From NCBI RefSeq assembly GCF_000188695.1, contig NW_004754901.1, positions 346,425-391,424 of the forward strand: 45,000 nucleotides of DNA. Direction: 5' to 3'. Both the position numbers and the translations under genes were made by a program. Position 1 is the first letter of the stretch. Every line of letters begins with the position of its first letter. This stretch comes from Salpingoeca rosetta (Eukaryota > Opisthokonta > Choanoflagellata > Craspedida > Salpingoecidae). The notes below the pieces were generated by a model, which searched no databases, was not told the origin of the DNA, and saw nothing but the letters and a program-made list of their open reading frames with translations. Shown in pieces: positions 32,325-45,000 of the stretch.

Positions 32325-34373
32325 CTCTGGCCACTGATGCACTGTACTGACTTCTGCCACCTTCCAGAATGTGTTGTTGTTTTGTTTGGTTTTGGTTCCC
32401 CTTTGGTGCTTTGTTTCTCATTGTTCTGTTTTCTTCGTTTGTGTGTTCTGTGTGTGTGTGTGAAACCACCATCTCGTCTCTTCGCGAAGAACAACAGTCA
32501 CACACCAGCACCAACTTCAACAACAAGCAACCAAGACAGGACGACAAACCACAACAAACCACCACAACAAACAACAACAGACAATCATTTCAATGCACAA
32601 CCAACCAAAGCACCTGAAACGAAAAGGGACGCGGGCTCGATTGCTGTGAATGTTATGGAGAATATTCTTTGCAACGCGCGCCTTTTCGTGTCACGTTGGC
32701 GTGCACGTGAGTGCTCGAGGACAAGCTGCAAGTTGTCCACATTCGATACAAACGCGTTCCCAACGGTTCGCGCTGTCCCGCTCTCCCAACACCTGTCCCA
32801 CCCAGCATTGCAATCTGCGTGCGGAAAATGTGCTGAAGTCTTTGGTAATATATTGGCAGTTCCCATCGTAGGGCACGTCATTACGCAACACGTCATGTCT
32901 AAACCCCGCCCGGTTGCTCGCGTCAGAAACGAATTGTCCCAGATGTCCCGTTTGACACACATGCCAGCACGCAGCCCCATGCGGCATGCAAGTGCTGGAA
33001 CGAAACAGGGCTGGGCTCACCTGCAATCCAAGAAGAAGAAGCAAGTGCAAGAAGGCATGAGAAGCAAGCAAGCAAGCAAGCAAGAGCAAGATGAAGGCAA
33101 GCAACGGCAACCAACTCACATCACCAAAATCAAAACCGCCAGCCAAACGTTGTGTGTGTGTGTGCCCGCTGTGTGTGTGTGCGCGTCGTCGTCTGCCTCC
33201 CACCCCCTTCCCGCTCTCTCATCGCGTTCGCCAACTGCTCTTGCGCGCGCCCAGCGTCAAACCACCACAACCCCCCCCCCCGAACAGCACAAACCTTCAC
33301 TCACAAGCATCATCTTGTCCCCCCCCCCACAACTACTATCATCATCAAGAGGTTGCGGGTGTTTGCGGGGGGTTTTGATTGGGTGAAGCGCCAGTTGTGG
33401 GTGTGTTTGTTGATGCTTTGACGTAACGCAGCGACTAGCGTGAGTGAACCTAGCAGAGGGAAACACAGACCCACCTCAACACCCTCAACACCACTGCACA
33501 CTCATTGCGTTTGAGACTGTGCGTTGGTGTGTTTGCACACCCAACCTATCTGCACGGCGCACGGCCATCATCCACATTGCTCTTCTTCAACCAGCGAAAG
33601 CAAGGTGGGTGGCTGTGCGTGCGCTGTTGTTGACAGCCGTTGTTCTGTCTGTTGCTGTTGTTGGTTGATGTTGTTCGTTGGTGGTGTTGCTTCTTCTTCC
33701 CCTTCTTCCCTTGGCTGTAAGGACTGTGCTGCTGTTGGGCGCATGTTGGCTGTTCCTGCAAATTGGCTTGTCGTTTCGTCTTGCATACATTTGCCATCCC
33801 CACTTTCCGCCCCTGCAACTCCACATCCCTTCGCGTCTCGTGTTGCTCTTGCGCACCGCGTGTTGCTTTCGTTTCTCGTTCCTCTCCCCTCCTCTTTCTT
33901 TCTCTCTCAACAACAACCACCACCACCACCAGCTCCACCTCCACCACTGCCAAGCCTTACACCTTTGCTTGCGATCACCTGGTACACACGCTGTTGTTGC
34001 CTGTCTCCTCTTCCTCGTGCAGTCGTGCCCTTCGTCTTGTCCCACACGCCTTCCTTGCACCTGCACGTTGCATGCACATGCCACACGCGCGCAAGGGGGA
34101 GTGAGTGCTTGCGTCGTGCTCTCCCTCGCCATCGTCTCACACGTCTTCTCTCACGGTTGCTTCCCCTTTGCAACACCATCACTGTGCGACTGCGCACCAA
34201 TCTCCACACCGCTTCATTTGGCATTTACCGACGTGTCATCATCATCACTGCTGTTGACGTTCTTCGTTACCTGAACCGCACCCACCCTTGCGTCATTGCT
34301 TGCTCCGCGCACACGACGTGTGCATCCTGTGCCGTACATCTCACATCACACCGTTCTCCTCCCTGCTGTCTGA

Positions 34374-34374
<1 letters not shown>

Positions 34375-34427
<53 letters not shown>
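34375..34427. repeat. (CA)n array
   Basis: About 25 CA units in the non-coding 4.9-kb stretch. Confidence 0.95.
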
Positions 34428-36736
34428 CCACACCAATCGAATCTTCACCCGTCCTATCAACGTTTGGTGTTTGAAACCCTGCACACCAGGTGTGACTTCA
34501 CCTATTCGTGTGCGTCTGTGTATTTGTGCTGCGACATCGACACTCGCGATCAAACTCAAGGTAACCAACCCGCACATCTGCACACGTGCACGCGCGTGCA
34601 CACACGCAAACCACACACACCACATACGCACACACCCAACTTGTCAACGCTGCAACGTGACCTTGCCTGCCTGCGCCACAACAGCCAGCATGACACAATC
34701 CAACACTTCCCACCGCCGTTGCACACGCGTCAACGCCTCAGCCTACACGCACAACATCAACGATTGCCACCCCCATCAATCACAATTCCCCTCAACCCAC
34801 ATGCGCACAAGGCACATCAGCAGTGGCAAGACCGGTCAGCACCAGCCACCCCCACCCCACACCACGCACTCACGCACGCACAAGCACACACACGCCCGTT
34901 CGCAATCACACTCTTTGCATGGCGAGTTGGTGACAGCCTCAACACACGTTGCTTGCCTTTCCAACGCTCGCCCCACCCGCGCGTGCGCGCGCGCACACAC
35001 ACGCACCCAACGTCCATTCTCATCATCATGCATGGTCTTTGCTGACCCCGATCTTGGCCATTCTCCCCACGCAGTTGCTCACTCACCCGTGCATCCGCCT
35101 ACTTGCTTGTCGTGTGCTCTTGAATCCATGTCCCTCTTCGCTCTGCATCATCTGCCAACAACGATCAAAACCATCACCGGCGACGTCGACTCTCCCACTC
35201 CTTCACACCAACACACACACACACACACACACACACATATTGGTGCTCGTCTTTTTTCTTGGCGTTGGCCCAACGGCACCATCGCTTCTCCTCCTGCGGT
35301 GTCAATCACAACTCAACGCCTGATTCTCTCGGTGCATCCACACACACACACACACACATACACATACACACCTACGTACACACACACACACACACATACG
35401 CACACCGTTGTTGTTTTGACGTTCTTCAAACGACACACCCGCTTGCTGACCTTTTCGTTGACCGTCCTTGTTGTTGTTTGCTCTTCTTCTTCTGTCTGTG
35501 GCCTCGTTTCATTGTTCTTGTTCTTCTGTTGTGTGCGCGGCTCGTTTGCACGTCCCCTCGATCCCTCGTTGCACATTGTGGTTCATGCCTGTCTCCATCG
35601 TCACTCCCGCAGCACACACGTGACTGCACACACCCACCACACAAACACGAGCACGCACCTGAGCCCCGAAACATCTCAACGGTGAGTGGGACGACCCAGT
35701 TGTCTTGTTGCTCGCACTCGTCGCTCCTCTCCCACCGCCTTCCATCCCACGACACCTAGATCTGTATTTTCTCTCAAGGCCCCCTGACTTTCTTTCTTTC
35801 CCCCCTTCCGCATACCCCCCCCCCACCCCCCAACCTCCACCCTTCCCAATCTTCTCCCTGTTCATGTGTGTTGCTCCGTGCCACCCACACCACTCGTTTG
35901 CAACGCCAGCTGTGCTTGTGGCAAGACTTGGCACATCACATGTGCCCTCGTTCAAAGCTGGTTTGCCTGCAAGCATCTTGGTGTGATTTTTTTCGACCCC
36001 ATTCGTTTTTTCCCCTCCCCTCGCCGCCACCCCATTCAGTCAACAACCCTACTGGTTTCCGTTGTTTCCCTCTCCTTCTCCAAAACCAACTCCAAGGCAC
36101 AACAAGCAACAACGTTTCCCCCCTGATTCTGAACTTTTACCCCTCTACTTCAAGCTCGTCCATCCGCTTTTGATTTTGACCTAGCCACCCCCCCCCCTCT
36201 TCCTATCTCTCTTCCTCTCTCTCGGTTCCTTTGTGTGCCACCACCGAGTGGCGACAAAGCCGTTGCACAGAGCTGTGTGTGTTCGCCAGCACTGTCTGGC
36301 CTACATATTGTTGACCAGCCACTTTCTTCTTCCCAACCTCCACACACGGCAAGCGACCAAGCAAGTGGTTGCAGCCGCTGAGCCGACACTGCGGCTTCTG
36401 GGTCGTCGTTGCCTCCTCCTTCCCGTTATTCATCACTGCTTGTTTTCCCCTCCGCATTGTTTCTCGTGGCTTCTGTTTGCCCCCCCCCCCTCCCACATAC
36501 CTGTGCATCTCTGCTTGCCTCCCTTGTCTCATCGACTTGTCTCCGCTCGCCTCCGCTTGCCTCCGCTTGCCTCCTCTCTCTCTCTCTCTCTACAAAGTCT
36601 GTCATCACCGTTGCCTGTTTCAAACAATTGTGTACCCCTCTCCTCACTTGGGCCAAACCGCTTGTGTTCTGCACCTGATCTCAGTGGTCAGCACCCTTGC
36701 CCCCCCTCCTTCTCTTGCTCGTTTTCGCTGCTCTCA

Positions 36737-36887
<151 letters not shown>

Positions 36888-37216
36888 GATCTTTGGTGTT
36901 GCTGCTGCCCTGTTGTGATCGGCCCTCTTTTGTTTTCTCCACGTGCATGCTGTCTGTTCCTTCACACTCGCTAACTTCATTGCTCCTGTCGCTCACGATT
37001 GCGTGCACGGTCTTTGATTGTTTGCCTTGTGATTGCGTTAGGGTCAGTCCAAACCGAGGCAGGCATTGAGCCACTGCTACGCACGTGTCCACAACGCACA
37101 AGCCCGCTTTCGTCGAGACAGCCACCTCTTCTTGATCTGCCTGTTCCGTCGTTGCCGGGTCTTTGCGGCCTCTGCGTGTTGCGGGTGCAGCAAGGTGACG
37201 TGACCTCATTAGCACA

Positions 37217-38674
37217 ATGGCGCAACGCCCAGCAGCGCCGGCAACAACCGCGGGTGCAACAGTACATTTGCAGCACCCTACACCTCAGCAGCAGCTACAG
37301 CAACAGCAGCAGCAAATGCACCAGCATCCCGGACCGTTTCCAGGCATGCTCGGATTCCAGTCACCACAAATGCACGCATTGCAACAGCAACCCCAGCAGC
37401 AACAGCAACAACCTACACACATGTACCAGCAGTGGATGCATGCACCGCACATGCAGCACCAGCAGCAACAACCAGGGGCGCAGCAAGTGATACCGTCCGT
37501 GTTCAACCATCCGCAACTCTACAGCTTCATGCACGGGCAACAACAGCCACATCAGCAACCACAACAGCAGCAACAGCAACCCTCAGTGAGCAATGCGACC
37601 GGTACAGGGGGCGGCGGCTACGTCCCACCCGATGGTGGGGTGTTGCAGCAACAGCGCATGTTCCACGCGCCGCCGTTTTCCCTGCCATCGTGGCTACAGG
37701 TGAGCGGTGCACATCCTTGGGCGCAGCACGGCCACCACCACCAGCAACACCAGCAACACCAGCAACCGCAGCAACAGTTTTTGCAACAACAGCAACCCAT
37801 CCAGCCCCAGCAGAAGAAGCAAGCGGTGATACCCTCGGTCGTGGCTGGCCCAGGCACGGCTCGTGGCAAGCGCACCTCGTCCCCGCTCGCCATCGCAACA
37901 TCCACTGGCGGGAAAGCGGCAAAGACAACCGGCTCAACGTCGTCGGTGAAGGCGCGGCGACAGCGTGCAGGAAAGGGTGACAGGCGGCAGCACCGCAGAC
38001 AGCAGCAGCAGCAGCACGCAAGGGGTGCAGGGCGCGCGGTCTCATCTGGGCGGTCGTCTAGCGACAAAGGCATGGACACGCACACGGACATTGAATGCTC
38101 GGGCGTGACCGCGGCAGGCCGTCGGCGTGGTGGAGCTGACGGTTACGATGAAGTCGGTGGGGAACAAGACGAGGGAGGTGATGAAGATGAAGGCAGGGGC
38201 CAGGGAGAAACCGCCTCTGCTCAACAACAGCAGCAACAGCAACGGCAACGGCATCAGGTGCAGCCTGGTCCGGGCACGCTTGCTCTGCAGCAGTCATCAG
38301 CATCTCCCCAACCGTCGTCATCCTCTGTGCGCGGGGCAAAGAAGCCCGTAGGTGGTGACGGGAGCCAAGGCGCAGGGCACGGCATGCATGCCTGGCCAGG
38401 CTCCATGTCTGCGTGGATGTCGTCGCACCTGTGGCCAAAGTCGGAGCAAACGGCAACAGAGCCCACCGCCCCGTCGGCACAGCTGCAAATCAAGCAGGAG
38501 CAGCAAGCGGCGTCACCGCAGCAGCCGCAGCAGCACCCTGGCGTGCTGTCGTCTGCGTTGCAGTCGATGTTGCACCCAGGCATGCCTCCGGCAGCGATGG
38601 CACAAGCACTACAACAGCTGCAGCAGCACCCACACCAGCAAACGGCGTTCGCGCCGCAGGCAATGCTGCAAATG

Positions 38675-38706
<32 letters not shown>

Positions 38707-40851
38707 ACAGCAGCAGCAGGACCCAGGCGGCAGCTTGACATCTGTGCCGCCGTCACAGGTTATGGCACAACTTGCTGCGCAGAATATGCAAGGTGGCCAC
38801 CCTGGGTTGGCAAACTTCGCGGGTCTGCCATCACAGGGTATGCAGCCTGCTGGTATGCAGCAGTTTGCTCAGCTTCAGCAGTACCTGCAACAGCAGCAAC
38901 AGCAGCAACAACAGCAGCAACAGCAACAGCAACACCAGCAGCCACAAATACCCTCTGTGCTCGGGCCACATGGAGGCTTTCCTTTCCTACCACCACCGCA
39001 TGGCATGCAGTACCCAGGATCCGCGCAGGGGCAGGGGATGGGCATGCCCATTGCGCTGCCGCCAACAAACATGGATGCGCACCTCTCAAGCACCGTGATG
39101 CCACCGCCACATCTGCGCGGCCTTCCAACAGACCCTGCTGTGCGCTCACGCGAGTTGTTGCAGACCATGCCAGAACAGCACCGCCACCCGCAACCGCCGC
39201 CGGGCCAGGCTGGCAGCCAGGTCGTCTGTCCCATCTGCCATCGACGCGGCCGTCAATCGCCCACGAGGTGTGTGTTTGGTTGTGTGTGTGTTTGGTTGTG
39301 TGTGTGTTTGGTTGTGTGTGTGTTTGGTTGTGTTGTGGTGTGTGTTGTGTTCTGCTGACAGTTGCACATTGATCGTGTGATTTCTTGCTGACCGCGGATG
39401 ATTGGCGAATAATTTTCGCTGATTTTCACCGTTCCCAATGAATTGTGATCGCGTGTTGGGCGATTTCTTCTGCAATGCAGAATATGCTCCGTCTGCTACA
39501 GGTGCGGTGCATCGGTTGTGTGCGCGCGCGCGTGTGTGTGCTGGCGTATGTGTGTGTGTGTGTGTGTGTGCGCGCGTGCGTGTGTGTGTGTGTGTGTGCT
39601 GGCGTATGTGTGTGTATCCTGAGATGGGCTTCGCTGGTCTTCTGTGGCAGAGGCGTAGCCCATCAACAGATGTGTTCATTGCTGAAATGCACCCTCACGC
39701 ACACACTCCCACGCACGCACTCACACGCACGCACTCACACGCATGCACTCACACTTACCTGCACCTGTATTGCAGTGGGCTGTACAATGACGTGCGCAAG
39801 TGGAAACGAATGGTCGGCAACGATGTAGATCCTCACATGACCATGGAAGACTTTTTGCAACGTACGGAGTGGTGTACGGCTGTGTATGTGTGTGTGCACG
39901 CGCGTGTGTTTCGTTGTGTGTTGTGTGTGTGTTTGTTTTGTGTGTGCATTGTGGGTACTTTTTCATGTGCATGTGCATGCGTGTGCACAAGTGCGAGCGT
40001 CATTTTATTCTTCCCCTCTTTCTGTTCGTTGGTTTTGTCTGTTGGTTCTCGCTGTGCGCGTGCACGTAAACATGGTGTGGATGAGCTGTTGTCGCACGTG
40101 TGGTGCATAGTTGCGAATGGATTATGCTTTCTTGCTCAGCTCACACCTGGCACTCATTCCCTCCTCCCCTCTTCCCCACACTCGCATACAACACTTCAGA
40201 ATTGAAAGCCATGCCTCGTGGGTGCACCAATGGCTATCGCTGCAACTATGAACGAACCAGTGGTGGGTTGATTTCTTCATGTCAATTGTGTGTGTGTACG
40301 GGTGTGTTGTGTGACCGAGCGCGCGCACGTGTGTATTGAACACCTGTGTGAATGCATGTGTATGCGTGTGACAGACAACAGTCGGTCGCGCCACACATTT
40401 ATCGTTTTCGAAGCCATTTTGTTCGCCTGACGTTCCCCATTGCATTGCGGATGACACGGCGCTACAATCATGCCGCTTCTCTTCATTTCATCCTCCCCGC
40501 TCTAACATTGTTGCATCATAACCCACTCTTGATACTGAAGCCTCGCCGCAGTGCACACGCTGCCGCACCCTCAAAGTCTGCGCATTTGCGCCTGAACTGC
40601 TGCAGCGAAGTAAGCGCGCGCGTGTGTGTTTGTGCGTGTGCATGTGTGTTTCCGTTCACGTGCGTGTGCGTTTGCGTAAGGCTCATATATCTGAGCCTGC
40701 GTTTGCGTCAGAGTGGCCTTGGGTTGATGTGAAACGAGGGCACAGCATTTCCCAGCCAAACCCATTGTCCACTCACTCTCCCTGCAACTGAACCCACAAC
40801 GCTTTGTCTTCTCACTCCCTCCCTCCCTCCACCACCATCACGCCAACACGC

Positions 40852-40901
<50 letters not shown>

Positions 40902-40927
40902 CTTAAACAACAACAACAACAACAACT

Positions 40928-40982
<55 letters not shown>

Positions 40983-40996
40983 CTTAAACAACAACT

Positions 40997-41033
<37 letters not shown>

Positions 41034-41035
41034 CT

Positions 41036-41129
<94 letters not shown>

Positions 41130-41588
41130 AAACCACCTCTTCCCAATGAATGCAGTTCTGCGTCGCATGGTGCTCAGGCGCGGGCCTGCCTCTGCTGTCA
41201 AGGGAGGCGAGGACGACTTTGAGCCCGGCGACAGCGACGACTTGGTGGGCAGTGGCCGGCCAAGCGACGACGATGACGATGATGATGATGATGACGACGA
41301 TGACGAAAAGGTGCATGGTCGCGGCGGCAGCGGAAGCAGTGGCAGCAGCAGCAGTAGTAGTGATGGTGGTGGTGGTGGTCACGGCGAGACCGGCCCTGTT
41401 GTAAAGAATGACGACGACGCAGAGGTAAACGCGGTTGCTGAAGCGTTGCGTGCAGGCACACGACCAGCGACAAGCACAGCCGATGACGACGACGACGACG
41501 ACGACAACAACAGCAACCAAAACAACAGCAACCACAACAGCAACAGCAACCACAACAGCAACAGCAACAACAACAACAACAAAAGCAA

Positions 41589-41623
<35 letters not shown>

Positions 41624-42150
41624 ACACCAGCAATGACACGAGTAACGACAGCGATGGTGATGGCGCTGGCGAGTGCACGGATGGGCACCACTGCCCCAAA
41701 CCCATGGATGTGGGGATGGACATGCGTGCGGCTGCCAACGCAAGCTCACGCGCGTCGAGCGAAATTGCCGATTCTGAGGAGAAGTTAGGTCGTGTTGAAG
41801 TGCGCCCGGGCCCTGCAGCGGAAGGTAGCAACGCCAACAACAACAACACCAACAACGCCAACATCACCAAAACCAACAACGGCAATGGGCATAAGGCAAC
41901 AGCGCGCACGGCCAGGGCTTCCCCGCCACTACGGCCACACTTGACAATGATGCAGCCAATGGTTGAGACGCGTGCCACTGGGCGTACAACAACGCAGCCG
42001 GCACCAGCTACATCTGCTACTGCCACTCCACCGACCGCCATGGCCACCGATGACGATGACGGTGATGATGGCAGCGGTACAGGCTCGTGTGGTGGCAGTG
42101 GTGGTGATGAGCGCACGAAGCTGCTGACAACGTCGCTCAGCCGCTCATGA
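37217..42150 (+). CDS. Gln-rich, acidic protein with an eight-cysteine zinc-type module; possible transcription regulator
   Basis: Exons 37217-39267, 39481-39501, 39776-39861, 40200-40262, 40541-40609 and 41156-42150 join in phase and give 1,094 residues. An in-frame stop lies about 15 codons upstream of the chosen ATG. Exon 1 is Gln-rich with tracts encoded by mixed CAG and CAA, plus a basic stretch ([17 protein letters not shown]). The short exons encode the ordered module: [19 protein letters not shown] (Cys 671, 674, 686, 689), 38 residues including [12 protein letters not shown], then CTNGYRC (728, 734), CTRC (745, 748) and KVC (754). The tail has [14 protein letters not shown], an Asp run, poly-Asn and Gly/Ser-rich parts. 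A DNA-binding or chromatin role is inferred from paired CxxC motifs next to Gln-rich and acidic regions. The family was not recognised. The exon 4 donor has an alternative at 40259, and the 40541 acceptor (GAAG) is weak. Confidence 0.8.
39268..39338. repeat. 16-bp GTTTGGTT minisatellite, four copies
   Basis: tttggttg recurs at exact 16-base spacing (39275, 39291, 39307, 39323) immediately after the donor of exon 1 of the Gln-rich gene. Confidence 0.95.
40850..41130. repeat. (AAC)n compound array with TTAAAC interruptions
   Basis: AAC triplets broken by AACTTAAAC fill the acceptor half of intron 5 of the Gln-rich gene. The pattern is the reverse complement of the GTT/TTTAAG array at 27413-27921. 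Confidence 0.97.
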
Positions 42151-44312
42151 CCCGGTTGGCCTGTCAAGCTGAATGGCACGGATGGTTGCCTGCAGGGCAA
42201 CGATGCGTGCTGAAGGAAGGGTGCGTGCTGAGGGTTCGCTACTGCCACACGTGGATACGTGGAGTTCGTGGCCGAATTGCGAACACGAGCGCGCGTGGCC
42301 CTAATAGAGCACCTGTCTGTGATGCTGACCCTGTCCACTGTAATTTTGTTATTTTGTGCTGACCACAGTGGACCTGCGATCACGTATGAATTACCTGTAT
42401 GCTGGCTGTCCTGGCACTGTGTTGTGATTCGCTTCGTTGGCGACACGCTGTGTATAAGCGGGCGCGTGTGCATGTGTGTGAGTGTGCGTGCGTGCGTGTG
42501 TGTGTGTGGGTGTGTTTGCACGTGCGCACGTTGCTCTTGTGCGCACGTTGCTTGTGTGCATGTGTATGGATAGATTTCCGAGCGTGGTGTTGACAACCAT
42601 GCTCCTTCCTTGCGTGTTCTGTTTACTTGGCAGTATGAGGTAGCCTTTCATAGATTCTACACCCCATTATTGAAGGGTGGTCGTTGGCTTGATCCCTTGG
42701 CCTGCGTAGACCTTGGCCTGTTGTTTTGTATGTATGATTAGAAGTGTGTTTGCGTTTTTGGTTTTGCGTGATATCCTTCTTCAACCCTCGTTAGTGCAAC
42801 CGTGTGTGGTCTCACTGGTGTGGGGTGTGCGGTCTTTGTTCATTTTTACCCTTCGTCGTTCACCGTCATCACCTGTTTGAGCAAGTGGCTCCCCCATGCA
42901 TGTGTTTTTTGTTTGCCTTGTCTCGTTACATTAAAACAACAACCTCCTCTCCCGTCGTCGTCCCCCCCCCCCCGTCTCCTTCTGCTGTCCCCTCCCCCCT
43001 AGCCAACCGCCGAAGCAAAGCGAAGCAAAGCGAAGCAAAGCAAGCAAGCCCACACAATCACCCACACACTTCCCTGACCGGCCAACCACGGCACAACCAC
43101 CATCCAACCCGCATCGCCAACCCCAAAGCATGCAGGGTTGTGTCACACAGCATGTTGAAACGCGCCGTTCGGTCAGGATTCACGCAACGCCACGACGGTG
43201 TTTTGCTATATTTTCATACAATTATCGATGTATTACATCATGAGGGCGCGCGAATCTCGCGCTGGTTGGCGGCGTGCAAAATTGCGTGGGTAAAGACGAG
43301 GCTGGCGATTGGGCGTTGTGCTGCGTTTGTGCTGTGCGTTTGTGTGAGCGGACGATTGATGTTGGTGTGCAAGGATGCACGCAGCCCAACCCAGCAAACC
43401 CTCTCCTCCAACCAGCAAAGGTTTTGATTTGGCCACACCACCACCACGTTTCTCGCATGCATGTGCGCTTCTCGCGTGTTCCATGTTGCCGGGGGCCTCT
43501 CACACACGTCTCAACTCATCACTGCAACCAACAACGCAACGAAAACCTGGAAAACATGCAAGCACCAGCGAAGGAAGGCTTCCACGAAGCCCAACCCACC
43601 CAACAAACAGAACACTGACACTGGGCACCCAATACTCTGTGTTCAAGGCAAGGTCATGCGTTGACAACATCACTGTCACGCGGCCGTTGAGCAACTTGGA
43701 GTCGGCGGAGTTGGGAAAACCTCCGCCTGCTGCGCTGCCGGTCAGTGTTGATGGTTGTGTGCGTGTGTGGATGTGTGCGTTCGAGACAGTCGTTGATTGG
43801 TGGTGACATGATGTGGTCTTTGTTCCGCAGCCGTTTGGTGGAAATCTCCAGTCAGGCTGCTGCTCATTTTTCCCATCTCTCTGCCTTGCTTGCTTGGGTG
43901 TCCGAAGGTTGCTGCCATCACACCCGCCACGCGTGCACTCGTCCATCGTCAAGGGGGTGCAAGCAGCAAACCACTTTTCACGCCATTCTTGCCAACCACC
44001 ACCCTCCTTCACATCAACACACCCTTTGTCGTGAATGCTGGTCCACGATACGGCGTCTCTTCTCATGGTTGGTTGTTGATGGGCTCGTTGACGTGCTCTG
44101 TCAAAGATCGAGTTGGTTGTTGCCATGAGTGTGAAGTTGCCATGAACGTGAAGTCCATGCATCAGTTCAACCAGGCTGTCCTGCTGTGCATTCTCTTCAT
44201 TCACCAATGACACCTGGCTTGCCTCGACACCTTGCCATCTTGGTTCCAGACAGTGCAGGTGCTGTTTTATTCTGTGTGAAAGCCTCCAACACCACACCAC
44301 AGAAGAGGCAGC
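42151..44312. other. 2.2-kb gap, no supportable gene
   Basis: After the stop of the Gln-rich gene I see no convincing exon on either strand. A minus-strand frame at 43500-44300 is long but has no recognisable domain. The gap holds a short GT array (42473-42512), a C run (42962-42974) and a 10-base repeat aaagcgaagc (43014-43044). It probably contains the 3' untranslated region of the Gln-rich gene and the promoter of the next gene. Confidence 0.5.
43014..43044. repeat. (AAAGCGAAGC)n 10-bp repeat
   Basis: Three tandem copies in the gap after the Gln-rich gene. Confidence 0.85.
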
Positions 44313-44969
<657 letters not shown>

Positions 44970-45000
44970 GTTCGTGTATGTTGTGTGTGTGTGTGTCTGT

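Noticed and set aside
33524..34474. Plus-strand open frame of 316 codons
   Set aside because: Ser, Cys and His-rich composition from pyrimidine-rich DNA, no domain, and a CA array read as Thr/His at its end.
34288..35685. Plus-strand open frame of 465 codons
   Set aside because: Mostly Thr/His from CA-rich DNA; no recognisable domain and no supporting neighbour exon.
35868..35985. CNASCACGKTWHITCAL as a zinc-finger exon
   Set aside because: Cysteine spacing is suggestive, but there is no splice-supported partner exon and the surroundings look non-coding.
39481..40609. A true nuclear receptor DNA-binding domain
   Set aside because: The first finger lacks the FFxR region and the spacing between the two halves is 38 rather than about 15 residues, so only a partial resemblance can be claimed.
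43500..44300. Minus-strand open frame of 266 codons
   Set aside because: No domain, no conserved-looking segment, and it lies opposite the expected promoter of the last gene.

Overview
This window is intron-rich nuclear DNA from a eukaryote. It has GT-AG introns of roughly 100-650 bases, short exons of all phases, and dinucleotide and trinucleotide microsatellites in nearly every intron and intergenic gap. The gene content (a SENP6/7-type SUMO protease, an ankyrin/FG protein, a signal-peptide GH31 glycosidase, a Thr-stalked secreted propeller) and the compact layout suggest a free-living single-celled eukaryote. A choanoflagellate or other unicellular holozoan is my best guess, by inference only. 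No tRNA, rRNA, CRISPR array or transposon was recognised.

Layout: (a) 83-9051, minus: a Ulp1/SENP6-7-like protease rebuilt from 14 in-frame exons. Its catalytic domain is split by an acidic insert of about 1,000 residues, and the gene runs off the left edge before the catalytic Cys. (b) 10165-11628, minus: a single-exon secreted protein with a Thr/Pro stalk and seven propeller repeats. (c) 12220-12597, minus: a small single-exon ABM-like protein. (d) 13162-15798, minus: a six-exon FAD-linked (BBE-like) oxidase. (e) 16192-17240, plus: a Lys-rich small protein, divergent from (d). (f) 18009-22847, minus: six exons of about one ankyrin repeat each, followed by an FG-rich tail. (g) 23405-32324, plus: a 24-exon GH31 glycoside hydrolase with DUF5110-like and DUF5648-like C-terminal domains, divergent from (f). 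(h) 37217-42150, plus: a Gln-rich, acidic protein with a cysteine-rich zinc-type module. (i) 44313 onward, plus: the first three exons of an unrecognised gene that leaves the window.

I see no shared pathway or operon logic. Three genes (propeller, GH31, FAD oxidase) would suit extracellular or carbohydrate chemistry, but that is weak inference.

The strongest anomalies: the GH31 gene misses the end of its barrel exactly at a long ATC array, where the splice phase also breaks; introns of the plus-strand genes tend to carry GT arrays after the donor and CA arrays before the acceptor, able to pair; the SUMO protease has a huge insert between catalytic His and Asp; ankyrin repeats map one per exon; and an eight-cysteine module recalls the spacing of the second nuclear-receptor zinc finger without being a match to that family.
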